64,000 bases of DNA, taken from NCBI GenBank assembly GCA_021798835.1, contig JAJZBQ010000003.1, positions 1 through 64,000 of the forward strand, in the 5' to 3' direction. The stretch is from Pseudomonadota bacterium (GTDB lineage Bacteria; Pseudomonadota; Gammaproteobacteria; Burkholderiales; Ferrovaceae). Below the pieces are notes generated by a model. The model did no database searches, was not told where the DNA came from, and saw only the letters and a program-made list of their open reading frames with translations. Position numbers and translations under genes: made by a program. Shown here one piece after another: positions 7,146-15,655 of the stretch. Position 1 is the stretch's first letter. Every line of letters starts with the position of its first letter.

Positions 7146-8861
7146 TCAATAGGCCGTGCGGCGCATGGTACCGCCAGCATCCGCAACTCGTGTTCCCTGA
7201 CTCAGGGAAATTTTCAAATTATCCGGCGAAGGAAGTCCCAGTAAGCGATATAAACTCTCCAGATTGAGGCGATACAGTCGATCAAATAACCGAACACTGT
7301 CCGCATTATTGTAGTCACCAAACCACCAGAACCAATCTGAACTTTCACAAACCCTCAATTGCGCCGAAGCGCGATCCCGTGCCTCAGGAGATAGATATGG
7401 AACCTGAGCATCGTAGGCAAGTTTGGCAGAAACCAGCAAATCCCATGCATGGTTCTTGTCATGGTCACCAATCCAGGTTGTCAGAGAACCGTAAACCCAA
7501 CTACCCGCCGCCACCTGCTGAAGAAGCGGCAAGGATTTGGGATTCAATTGAGCAGAAAGATCTGCAAAGGTGGTAGGCTCGATATCAGGGTGAACGGCCA
7601 ACATATCGTACAACGAATCCAAGAAATAGAACCCATTATAAGGGTAGTACTCCCATGCATTTTCACCATCCAGGATAATCGTCACCACAGGATCCCGATC
7701 AGTCGGCGTCTCCCGCACAATCGCCTCCAGATAGCCTACAAAATCCTTGGCAGCACGATCTCCATCCCAACGTGAATACTCAAAGCCCACCCGATCAGAT
7801 AAAACATCATCACGAAAATAAACCAGCAACGATGAAGATGTTCCTTTCTCCGAGAAACAGTAAGGCTGGTACAACCAATCCTGCCGATCGGGAACAGAAT
7901 TCCCCCACGACATCCGGAGACTATTGGCCAATAAAGCCTCACCACTCGCTGTCCAGCGCAGACCTTGACGTGCCAGCAAGCCCAGTGTCTCGGTGGAAAG
8001 CGCCCCTTCGGCAGGCCAGAACCCCTGTGGCAAACTCCCGAATTGCTGGTAATAAAAATCACAGGCCGCCTGAATCTGAACTTCGGCACGTTTGAGTCCG
8101 CCCGGGTATCTGTCTGCCCGAGGCAATGCCAGATGAGGGACCACCTCACGCGCCACCGAAAAATCAAGCAGCAAGGGTAGTAACGGATGGGATGCCGGAG
8201 TGGTCGCCAACTCTACCTGACCAGCCTGATGCAATGCTTGGTAGCGCGGCAATAACCCTGTCAACAACTCCCCAATCAAAGCCAGCAATTGCTGTCTATC
8301 CGTATAACTAAAACAGCATCCCTTCTGCATCAAACGCTGTACCAGGGGAGAACTTTTACGCACCGTTTCTCCCATCCAGGCCAAGTGATACCAGACCAAC
8401 AAGTCATACAGAAATGCATCCGAAACATACCGGGAAGCCTCCTCCCCTCCTTCATCAAGGACCGCAATGGCATCCCGCAATCGTCTGTATCCCGGAAACG
8501 GATCGATCATTTTGGGGGCGTAACAGCGCAGACAGGATTGAATCATGCCGCGCCGCTCTACCTCGTTTACTTCTTCCAGTGAAGCACTCTGCAGATAACG
8601 CAACAATGGCTCGCGCCACTGCCCACAACGACTCTGCTCCGCATAGTCCAGCCATTGCTCCACCAGTGATGGAACCAGATTAATGACCACCCGCATATCG
8701 GGATGGGCTTCAAGATGGGCCACCATGTCGGTGTAGTCCTTCAACGCATGCAGGTAGGTCCACGGCAACTCGAACTCACCCGTCAATGCGTGACGGTAAT
8801 CCGGTTGGTGCATATGCCAACATAACACCAGTTTCAAACGACGCGTGACACCCACGATCAA
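7146..8861 (-). CDS. GH57 glycoside hydrolase (amylopullulanase/alpha-amylase-like)
   Basis: A 571-residue GH57 protein distinct from its neighbour. It has the first motif LVLCWHMHQPDYRH at residues 11-24, a GFWPAEGALSTETLGLLARQ segment that in this subgroup carries the Glu nucleophile, and VTIILDGENAWEYYPYNGF with the catalytic Asp. The length and motifs match the short bacterial GH57 amylopullulanase-like proteins without added domains. The expected action is hydrolysis of alpha-1,4 and perhaps alpha-1,6 bonds in glycogen or maltodextrin. Its start overlaps the glgC stop by four bases (ATGA), so it is translated with glgC. There is no signal peptide, so the substrate is intracellular glucan. 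Substrate preference cannot be read from sequence. Confidence 0.85.
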   Translation of the reverse strand: MIVGVTRRLKLVLCWHMHQPDYRHALTGEFELPWTYLHALKDYTDMVAHLEAHPDMRVVINLVPSLVEQWLDYAEQSRCGQWREPLLRYLQSASLEEVNEVERRGMIQSCLRCYAPKMIDPFPGYRRLRDAIAVLDEGGEEASRYVSDAFLYDLLVWYHLAWMGETVRKSSPLVQRLMQKGCCFSYTDRQQLLALIGELLTGLLPRYQALHQAGQVELATTPASHPLLPLLLDFSVAREVVPHLALPRADRYPGGLKRAEVQIQAACDFYYQQFGSLPQGFWPAEGALSTETLGLLARQGLRWTASGEALLANSLRMSWGNSVPDRQDWLYQPYCFSEKGTSSSLLVYFRDDVLSDRVGFEYSRWDGDRAAKDFVGYLEAIVRETPTDRDPVVTIILDGENAWEYYPYNGFYFLDSLYDMLAVHPDIEPTTFADLSAQLNPKSLPLLQQVAAGSWVYGSLTTWIGDHDKNHAWDLLVSAKLAYDAQVPYLSPEARDRASAQLRVCESSDWFWWFGDYNNADSVRLFDRLYRLNLESLYRLLGLPSPDNLKISLSQGTRVADAGGTMRRTAY

Positions 8862-10141
8862 CCCGGATGATAATTGCGTTGATTCAGCATCTCGGCGGTG
8901 ATGAGCGTAATCCCGTTTTCTGAAACATAGAAACGCTCACGATCCTGAACCGGATCATATCCGGCCACCAATTCGTCGGGGATGATACATCCACGATCGA
9001 TCACTACCCGTCTCAGACGGGCGCGCTTCCCGATACGGACATTGGGCAATACCACAGCATCCTCGACCAGCGCATTGGTTTTGACATGGACATCCGAAAA
9101 CAGCACCGAACGTCGCACCACACCACCACTGATAATGTTCCCGCCTGAAATCAGGGAATCCACCGCATACCCCCTTCGCCCGTCCTCATCAAACACGAAC
9201 TTGGCCGGTGGAAACTGCTCCTGATAGGTCCAGATGGGCCAATTCTTGTCATAAAGATTCAAGTCAGGAACCACTTTGGTCATTTCCATATTGGCTTCCC
9301 AATAAGCATCCACTGTTCCAACATCTCGCCAGTATGGGGCCAGATCCGGCTCACCAACGCAACTTTCTTCAAATGGCTGTGCAAAAACTCGATGCCGTGG
9401 AACCAACCAGGGAATCAGATCATGACCGAAGTCATGAGTTGAGTCAGGATCTTCGGCATCACGAGCCAGTTGTTCAAACAGGAAATCAGAACTGAAAACG
9501 TAGATTCCCATGCTCGCCAGCGCACGGTCGGGATCATCCGGCAACCCATTGGGTTGTTCCGGCTTTTCATCGAAAGAAACGATACGGCCCTCAGTATTCA
9601 CGGTCATCACCCCAAAAGCATGGGCATCAGCGATGGGAACCGTCAGACAAGCGATAGTCATATCCGCCTGAGTGCTGACATGGGATGCCAGCAATTTGCC
9701 ATAATCCATTTTATAGATATGATCACCCGCCAGGATAATGATATGTCGTGGAGCATGGCCACGCAGAATATCAAGATTCTGGTAGACCGCATCCGCTGTT
9801 CCCTTGTACCATTCTTCCTGCATACGTTGCTGAGCCGGGAGCAATTCGACAAACTCATTGAACTCACCGCGCAGGAAACTCCAACCATGCTGAATATGCT
9901 GAATCAGACTATGCGCCTTGTATTGGGTCACTACACCAACCCGCCGTATTCCCGAATTAATGCAGTTGGACAGAGGAAAATCAATGATCCTGAATTTCCC
10001 ACCAAATTGAACCGATGGCTTGGCTCTCCATTTGGTAAGATCCTTGAGACGCGAACCCCGACCACCGGCCAAAATGAGAGCCATGGAATTCTTGGTTAGT
10101 ACGCTGATGAACCGCTCGGAAGCCATATCGCGGGGACTCAT
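8858..10141 (-). CDS. glgC: Glucose-1-phosphate adenylyltransferase
   Basis: GlgC makes ADP-glucose from glucose-1-phosphate and ATP, the committed step of bacterial glycogen synthesis. The 427-residue protein has the nucleotide-binding motif LILAGGRGSRLKDLT, the FPLSNCINSGI and QYKAHSL segments, the WYKGTADAVYQN motif, and a left-handed beta-helix end that includes VVLPNVRIGKRARLRRVVID. The length equals that of the E. coli enzyme. The start is well supported by GAGGAG six bases before the ATG. It leads a three-gene unit with two GH57 enzymes and diverges from glgB across 113 bases. Confidence 0.97.
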   Translation of the reverse strand: MSPRDMASERFISVLTKNSMALILAGGRGSRLKDLTKWRAKPSVQFGGKFRIIDFPLSNCINSGIRRVGVVTQYKAHSLIQHIQHGWSFLRGEFNEFVELLPAQQRMQEEWYKGTADAVYQNLDILRGHAPRHIIILAGDHIYKMDYGKLLASHVSTQADMTIACLTVPIADAHAFGVMTVNTEGRIVSFDEKPEQPNGLPDDPDRALASMGIYVFSSDFLFEQLARDAEDPDSTHDFGHDLIPWLVPRHRVFAQPFEESCVGEPDLAPYWRDVGTVDAYWEANMEMTKVVPDLNLYDKNWPIWTYQEQFPPAKFVFDEDGRRGYAVDSLISGGNIISGGVVRRSVLFSDVHVKTNALVEDAVVLPNVRIGKRARLRRVVIDRGCIIPDELVAGYDPVQDRERFYVSENGITLITAEMLNQRNYHPG

Positions 10142-10209
10142 ACCAGACTCCTCTTATTTATAAATTTATAACGCACTAAAAACTGGAAACAACTCTGGCA
10201 CACTCAGCC

Positions 10210-10221
10210 CCATTATAATGG
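10210..10221 (+). promoter_or_regulatory. glgB -10 element inside a 12-base palindrome
   Basis: CCATTATAATGG is a perfect palindrome that contains a consensus -10, TATAAT, at 10214-10219. It lies in the glgC/glgB divergent region, 34 bases before the glgB ATG. No good -35 is visible at the right distance for glgB, so an activator may be needed, or the palindrome may bind a repressor. Confidence 0.5.
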
Positions 10222-10254
10222 ATTAAATTGTAAAAATAATGACGAGAGACTCTC

Positions 10255-12435
10255 ATGGCCCATCAAAATTCTGATAGCGCATTGCTAAAAATCTTGCAAG
10301 GCTGCCACCACGATCCATTTGCCACCCTTGGTATTCACGGTAATGCCAATGGAACCTGGAGGTGGCGCCTGTTTTTTCCGTACGCCGATACTGTGGAAGT
10401 GTGGACGGGTCAAGAATGGCAGGTGGCCCCCCGCATTCACGACCAGGGGGTTTTTGGCTGGTCTGGCCCTTCACGCCCCCCTGTTCCTGGTCTTGTACGC
10501 CGTCACGAAGACGGTCAATGGAAGGAACAGGCCGATCCGTATACTTTTTCTCCCTTATTGACCGACCACGATCTGCATCTTTTCCAAGAAGGGACCTTAC
10601 ACCTGATGTATCGCATGCTGGGTGCCCACCCCATCACTCTCCATGGCATTTCGGGTGTCCGCTTCGCAGTATGGGCCCCCAATGCAGAAAGAGTCAGCGT
10701 CATCGGAGACTTCAATCACTGGGATGGTCGTCATAACCCCATGCGAGTTCGCGGCCCCAGCGGAGTATGGGAATTGTTTTTGCCAGAGATCATTGCAGGG
10801 AGTTACTACAAATTTGAAATTCGTAACCGTCAGGGCTCACTACACATCAAAACCGATCCTTGCGGCTTCTGCTTCGAACATCGTCCGGGCACCGCCGCTG
10901 TTGTCAGCGAACCCTCACGCCATGCCTGGGAAGATGCAGACTGGATGCAGCAACGTGCGCAATGGGACTGGATGCATGCTCCCCTCAATATCTACGAACT
11001 CCACCTTGGCTCATGGCGGAAGCCCTGGCACACTGATTTTGCTCATTTCTCCGAGATTGCAGATCAATTGATCCCTTATATCAAAGAGATGGGCTACACC
11101 CATATTGAACTACTGCCCATCAGCGAACATCCTCTCGATGAATCATGGGGTTATCAAACGACGGGGTATTTTGGTGTTACCAGCCGCTACGGCTCCCCCG
11201 ATGATTTTCGTGCTTTTGTCGATCGCTGCCATCAAGCCGGCATCGGTGTATTGCTGGACTGGGTGCCAGGGCATTTCCCCAAAGATGACTGGGCACTGGC
11301 ACGCTTCGATGGCAGTGCCCTGTACGAGCATGAAGATCCCCGTCTGGGGGAGCATCAGGATTGGGGGACCTATATCTTCAACTATGGACGTCATGAGGTG
11401 CGGGGCTTCCTGATGTCCAATGCCCATTTCTGGCTTAACGAGTTCCATCTGGATGGCCTACGCGTGGATGCCGTCGCTTCCATGCTCTACCTCGATTATT
11501 CGCGCAAGTCTGGCGAATGGATCCCCAATGCTTACGGAGGACGGGAAAACCTTGCCGCACTGGATTTTCTTCGCGACATGAATCGGATGGTCCACGAGTA
11601 CTTTCCAGGCACGCTGACCATTGCTGAGGAATCCACTGCCTGGCCCATGGTATCGCGCCCCACTTATCTCGGCGGCCTCGGTTTTTCGATGAAATGGAAT
11701 ATGGGTTGGATGAATGACACACTGCACTATTTTTCACTTGATCCCGTTTACCGTCAACATCATCACAACGCCCTCACCTTCGGGCAACTCTACGCCTATT
11801 CGGAGAATTTTGTACTACCCTTTTCTCATGATGAAGTCGTTCATGGTAAGAAATCCCTGCTCGACAAAATGCCAGGGGATACTTGGCAACGATTTGCCAA
11901 TTTACGTCTGTTATTGAGTTACCAGATGGCCAGTCCAGGGAAAAAACTCAACTTCATGGGCAATGAATTTGCACAAGGGCGGGAATGGCAAGTCAAAAGC
12001 GGGTTAGATTGGGATCTCCTGAATCAACACTGGCATCAGGGCATACATAAAATGAGTCGTGATCTGAACCATTTTTACCGCCATCACTCCGCGCTCTATG
12101 ACCTGGATTTTGAAGTTGAAGGGTTTCAATGGGTTGATTGTCACGATCACGCCCAGTCGATCATCAGTTTCATCCGCCGTGACCGCCATCAAAATGTGGT
12201 GTTGGTAATAAGTAACTTTACCCCTGTACCCCGCCGCAATTATCGCATTGGTGTACCCGTAGAAGGATGCTGGCACGAATGCTTCAACAGTGACTCTACG
12301 CATTACGGCGGTAGCAATCTTGGGAACATGGGTGAACTTTGGACCCAGACACAACCATGGAACGGGCTTCCCTGTTCACTGGAAATGACCTTGCCTCCCC
12401 TGGCTACCGTTATACTGGAACCCAAACCACACTAA
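10255..12435 (+). CDS. glgB: 1,4-alpha-glucan branching enzyme
   Basis: This GH13 enzyme of 726 residues introduces alpha-1,6 branches into glycogen. The order is an N1 domain, a CBM48 domain (VRFAVWAPNAERVSVIGDFN near residue 134), the catalytic barrel and a C-terminal beta domain. The catalytic residues can be placed: Asp405 in GLRVDAVASM, Glu458 in AEESTAWP and Asp526 in SHDEVVHGKKSL, the same numbering as E. coli GlgB, which shows that the whole frame is colinear. The N1 domain marks the long, enterobacterial-type enzyme. It heads a plus-strand unit glgB-pgi-glgA. Confidence 0.97.
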   Translation: MAHQNSDSALLKILQGCHHDPFATLGIHGNANGTWRWRLFFPYADTVEVWTGQEWQVAPRIHDQGVFGWSGPSRPPVPGLVRRHEDGQWKEQADPYTFSPLLTDHDLHLFQEGTLHLMYRMLGAHPITLHGISGVRFAVWAPNAERVSVIGDFNHWDGRHNPMRVRGPSGVWELFLPEIIAGSYYKFEIRNRQGSLHIKTDPCGFCFEHRPGTAAVVSEPSRHAWEDADWMQQRAQWDWMHAPLNIYELHLGSWRKPWHTDFAHFSEIADQLIPYIKEMGYTHIELLPISEHPLDESWGYQTTGYFGVTSRYGSPDDFRAFVDRCHQAGIGVLLDWVPGHFPKDDWALARFDGSALYEHEDPRLGEHQDWGTYIFNYGRHEVRGFLMSNAHFWLNEFHLDGLRVDAVASMLYLDYSRKSGEWIPNAYGGRENLAALDFLRDMNRMVHEYFPGTLTIAEESTAWPMVSRPTYLGGLGFSMKWNMGWMNDTLHYFSLDPVYRQHHHNALTFGQLYAYSENFVLPFSHDEVVHGKKSLLDKMPGDTWQRFANLRLLLSYQMASPGKKLNFMGNEFAQGREWQVKSGLDWDLLNQHWHQGIHKMSRDLNHFYRHHSALYDLDFEVEGFQWVDCHDHAQSIISFIRRDRHQNVVLVISNFTPVPRRNYRIGVPVEGCWHECFNSDSTHYGGSNLGNMGELWTQTQPWNGLPCSLEMTLPPLATVILEPKPH

Positions 12436-12467
12436 CCTTCCTTCACCGATCGAGAGAGCCGATATCC

Positions 12468-14123
12468 ATGTCACGTCTAACTGAAAGTCCCGCCTGGAAT
12501 ACTCTGCAGAATGATGTTGCACGGATTCGTGCCACGTCTTTGCGTGCCCTATTTGCCGCCGATCCTGATCGCTATCCCCGCATGACCGTCAGTGCCGGGC
12601 CGCTGTTTCTAGACTATTCCAAAAATCTTCTTGATCACGAAACACTCAGCCATCTTCTCGCCCTGGCTGAGCAAGAACAGTTGCCTCAAGCCATTCGCCA
12701 TCTGTTCAACGGTGCTACAGTCAATCGATCAGAAGGCCGGGCTGCCCTGCACACCGCGTTGCGGCAGGGAGATGACGCTCCACCCTTATGGCTCCATGGA
12801 CAGGATGTCAGCCTCTCCATCCACCAGGTTTTGGCCCAAATGACCGAATTTGTTGAACAGGTTCATAGTGGTACATGGCAGGGCTATAGCGGACACTCCA
12901 TTACCGATGTCGTCAATATCGGAATTGGAGGATCGGATCTGGGACCTGCAGCCGTCATGGCAGCCCTGCCCGCTGACTGGGTGTCGCTACGCGTGCACTA
13001 CGTATCCAACGTGGATGGTGCCCAACTCTCGCGAACCCTGAAGCCGCTCAATCCCGAGACCACACTATTCATCGTGGCTTCCAAAACATTTACCACGCAG
13101 GAAACCCTCCTCAATGCCCATTCTGCACGCACCTGGTTCATGGAGCGTGCCAAAGATCCCGCCCATATCGCCCGTCATTTCGTGGCGCTGTCCACCAATG
13201 CAACAGCGGTCGCCCAATTCGGTATCGATACCCGCAATATGTTTGCGTTCTGGGACTGGGTCGGAGGACGCTACTCCCTCTGGTCAGCCATTGGGCTATC
13301 CATTGCCTTGGGTATCGGAATGGATAAGTTTCGCTCATTGCTGGCCGGTGCCCACGCCATGGATTCCCATTTCCGTGATGCCCCGCTGGCTGAAAATATG
13401 CCTGTCCTCATGGGTCTTATCGGCATCTGGTACCTCAACTTCATGGGAGCACAAACTCAGGCCATTCTTCCCTACGATCAGGGACTGGAACGCCTTGTCG
13501 CACATATTCAACAAGTCAGCATGGAAAGCACGGGAAAATCCGTGACCCAAGAGGGAAAACCCGTGGATTATGCCACAGGGGCCATCATTTGGGGAGGAGC
13601 CGGTACCAATGGTCAACATGCCTACTACCAACTACTACATCAGGGAACTTTTCTGATTCCTGCCGATTTTATTCTGCCATTGCATAGCCGCTATCCTCTG
13701 GGAGATCATCATCGAATTCTCAGTGCTAATGTATTGGCACAGGGAGAAGCCTTAATGCGTGGCAAGACTGCCGAGGAAGTCAAAGAGGAGTTGGCTGGCC
13801 AAAACTTGCCTCCGGAACAGATACAAACCTTGCTGCCTCACAAGATATTTCCGGGCAACAGACCTTGCAACACCCTCCTGTTGAATCAGGTTGATCCTTA
13901 CACTCTGGGGGCTTTGGTAGCGTTGTATGAACATCGCACCTTTGTTCAGGGAACACTCTGGGGCATCGACACTTTTGATCAATGGGGAGTAGAACTGGGC
14001 AAACAACTGGCACGCACCATTGATGCAGAACTCAAAGACCATCCTTCCGCCGTTCATGACCCATCGACCACTGGATTGATCGAACGAGTCCGCTCTGCCA
14101 TGTCCCCATCCTCTTCGTTCTGA
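12468..14123 (+). CDS. pgi: Glucose-6-phosphate isomerase
   Basis: Pgi interconverts glucose-6-phosphate and fructose-6-phosphate, connecting glycogen to glycolysis and gluconeogenesis. The 551-residue protein shows INIGIGGSDLGPAAV-like phosphate-binding residues (here VNIGIGGSDLGPAAVM), the family signature WVGGRYSLWS, MESTGKSVTQEGKPV, and the active-site segment AGTNGQHAYYQLLHQG. The true start is the ATG at 12468; the frame is open further upstream but there lies within glgB. It sits 32 bases after glgB and 12 bases before glgA, indicating one transcript. Confidence 0.97.
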   Translation: MSRLTESPAWNTLQNDVARIRATSLRALFAADPDRYPRMTVSAGPLFLDYSKNLLDHETLSHLLALAEQEQLPQAIRHLFNGATVNRSEGRAALHTALRQGDDAPPLWLHGQDVSLSIHQVLAQMTEFVEQVHSGTWQGYSGHSITDVVNIGIGGSDLGPAAVMAALPADWVSLRVHYVSNVDGAQLSRTLKPLNPETTLFIVASKTFTTQETLLNAHSARTWFMERAKDPAHIARHFVALSTNATAVAQFGIDTRNMFAFWDWVGGRYSLWSAIGLSIALGIGMDKFRSLLAGAHAMDSHFRDAPLAENMPVLMGLIGIWYLNFMGAQTQAILPYDQGLERLVAHIQQVSMESTGKSVTQEGKPVDYATGAIIWGGAGTNGQHAYYQLLHQGTFLIPADFILPLHSRYPLGDHHRILSANVLAQGEALMRGKTAEEVKEELAGQNLPPEQIQTLLPHKIFPGNRPCNTLLLNQVDPYTLGALVALYEHRTFVQGTLWGIDTFDQWGVELGKQLARTIDAELKDHPSAVHDPSTTGLIERVRSAMSPSSSF

Positions 14124-14135
14124 CGGGAATTTTTT

Positions 14136-15599
14136 ATGAATATCCTGCACATGACCTCTGAAATTCATCCCTTGATCAAGACCGGAGGGCTGGCCGATGT
14201 CTCTCGCTCGCTACCTGTCGCCCTACAGTCATTGGGTGAGAACATTCGTCTGTTCGTTCCGGGTTACCGCAACCTGCTGGCTGCACTAAACGATACCCAT
14301 GAAGTGATGGACTCTTTCCCCTACGGGGTACTACCCGCCAAGGCACGTCTGTTGGCAGCCGATTTGCCAGGTAGCTCCATCCCTTTATGGATTCTCGACT
14401 GTCCAGCCTTATTTGACCGTGGGGGCGGACCTTATCAGGATGATGAAGGACAAGACTGGCCGGATAATCCTCTGCGATTCGGGGCATTTTGTCGTGCAGC
14501 CGCTTGGTTGGTCCAAAATCAACATCCATCGATTCTCGATTGGTCCATCGACCTGCTACACTGCCACGACTGGCAAACCGCCCTGACTCCGGCTCTTCTT
14601 AAATTCTGGCATTGCCCAGTTCCCACTGTGCTAACCATCCATAATCTTGCCTTTCAAGGTAATTTTTCTGCCTCTTGGATCAACACGCTGGGTTTGCCTG
14701 CACAGGAATTCCACTTGGAAAGTCTGGAATTTCACGGTCAATTATCCTTTCTCAAAGCCGGATTGGTACATGCTGATGCTATTACTACCGTCAGTCCTCG
14801 GTATGCCCGTGAAATTCAAACCCCTCAAATGGGATGTGGCCTGGATGGCCTGCTGCGTCACCGATCTGCAGCACTCAGCGGAATTTTGAATGGCATTGAT
14901 GAATTATGGTGCCCAGACAATGATCCTCATTTGACCCACCATTACAACATCACCAAAAAAGCTCCCAAGGCCCTGAACAAAGCCCATCTACAACAACGTC
15001 TGGGTCTGGAAGTTTCCCCTCAGGCTTTTCTGGTTGGACTGGTTAGCCGTCTAACTCTACAAAAAGGAATCGATCTGGTTCTCGACTCATTGGACGACAT
15101 GCTGGCTGACAAATCCGTCCAGTTGGTTGTTCTAGGCAGCGGCGACCTGGATATGGAGCGCCGCCTGGCTCATTGGAATAGCCGGAAGCCGGATCAAGTC
15201 CATATCGCCCTTGGTTTCAATGAAGTTCTATCGCACCAAATTATCGCTGGTGCCGACTTGTTTCTGATGCCATCACGCTTCGAACCCTGTGGACTGGCCC
15301 AGATGTATGCCATGACCTATGGAACCCCCCCCCTGGTGCATCACACCGGAGGACTGGCAGATACCGTCACGCCCTATCAACCGGAAATCAGTCCACGCCG
15401 TCAGCAGGGCACTGGATTTGTATTTGAAACCGCCCATTCCTATGAACTGAAAAGTTGCTTCAAGATTGCCAAATCCTGCTTTCACAACCCTGTCGAATGG
15501 AACAAGGTGGTTCACAATGCCATGAAAAAATCTTTTCGCTGGGATCGTGCCGCTCAGGAGTACCAAATCCTCTACAATAAACTGCTAAAACTTACCTGA
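14136..15599 (+). CDS. glgA: Glycogen synthase (ADP-glucose type, GT5)
   Basis: GlgA adds glucose from ADP-glucose to the non-reducing end of alpha-1,4-glucan. The 487-residue protein has the N-terminal ADP-glucose-binding motif KTGGLADV at residues 15-22, the LTIHNLAFQGNF segment, VSRLTLQKGIDLVLD at the start of the second Rossmann half, and the GT5 signature PSRFEPCGLAQMYAMTYGT with the catalytic Glu. The length is standard for bacterial GlgA. It closes the glgB-pgi-glgA unit and converges with glgP, from which it is separated by a hairpin. Confidence 0.97.
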   Translation: MNILHMTSEIHPLIKTGGLADVSRSLPVALQSLGENIRLFVPGYRNLLAALNDTHEVMDSFPYGVLPAKARLLAADLPGSSIPLWILDCPALFDRGGGPYQDDEGQDWPDNPLRFGAFCRAAAWLVQNQHPSILDWSIDLLHCHDWQTALTPALLKFWHCPVPTVLTIHNLAFQGNFSASWINTLGLPAQEFHLESLEFHGQLSFLKAGLVHADAITTVSPRYAREIQTPQMGCGLDGLLRHRSAALSGILNGIDELWCPDNDPHLTHHYNITKKAPKALNKAHLQQRLGLEVSPQAFLVGLVSRLTLQKGIDLVLDSLDDMLADKSVQLVVLGSGDLDMERRLAHWNSRKPDQVHIALGFNEVLSHQIIAGADLFLMPSRFEPCGLAQMYAMTYGTPPLVHHTGGLADTVTPYQPEISPRRQQGTGFVFETAHSYELKSCFKIAKSCFHNPVEWNKVVHNAMKKSFRWDRAAQEYQILYNKLLKLT

Positions 15600-15603
15600 A
15601 ACC

Positions 15604-15640
15604 GGCACCCTGCTCATGTCAACCCTCTGGACAGGGTGCC
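15604..15640. terminator. Hairpin between convergent glgA and glgP
   Basis: GGCACCCTG (15604-15612) and CAGGGTGCC (15632-15640) form a perfect 9-bp GC-rich stem with a 19-base loop between the two stop codons. Neither side has a clear T-run, so it is more likely a bidirectional 3'-end or mRNA-stability hairpin than a strict intrinsic terminator. Confidence 0.5.
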
Positions 15641-15655
15641 TCTGGCTGTGGTGAA

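Noticed and set aside
9470..10099. A 209-codon plus-strand open frame in the glycogen region
   Set aside because: It is antisense to glgC, whose conserved motifs cover the same bases.
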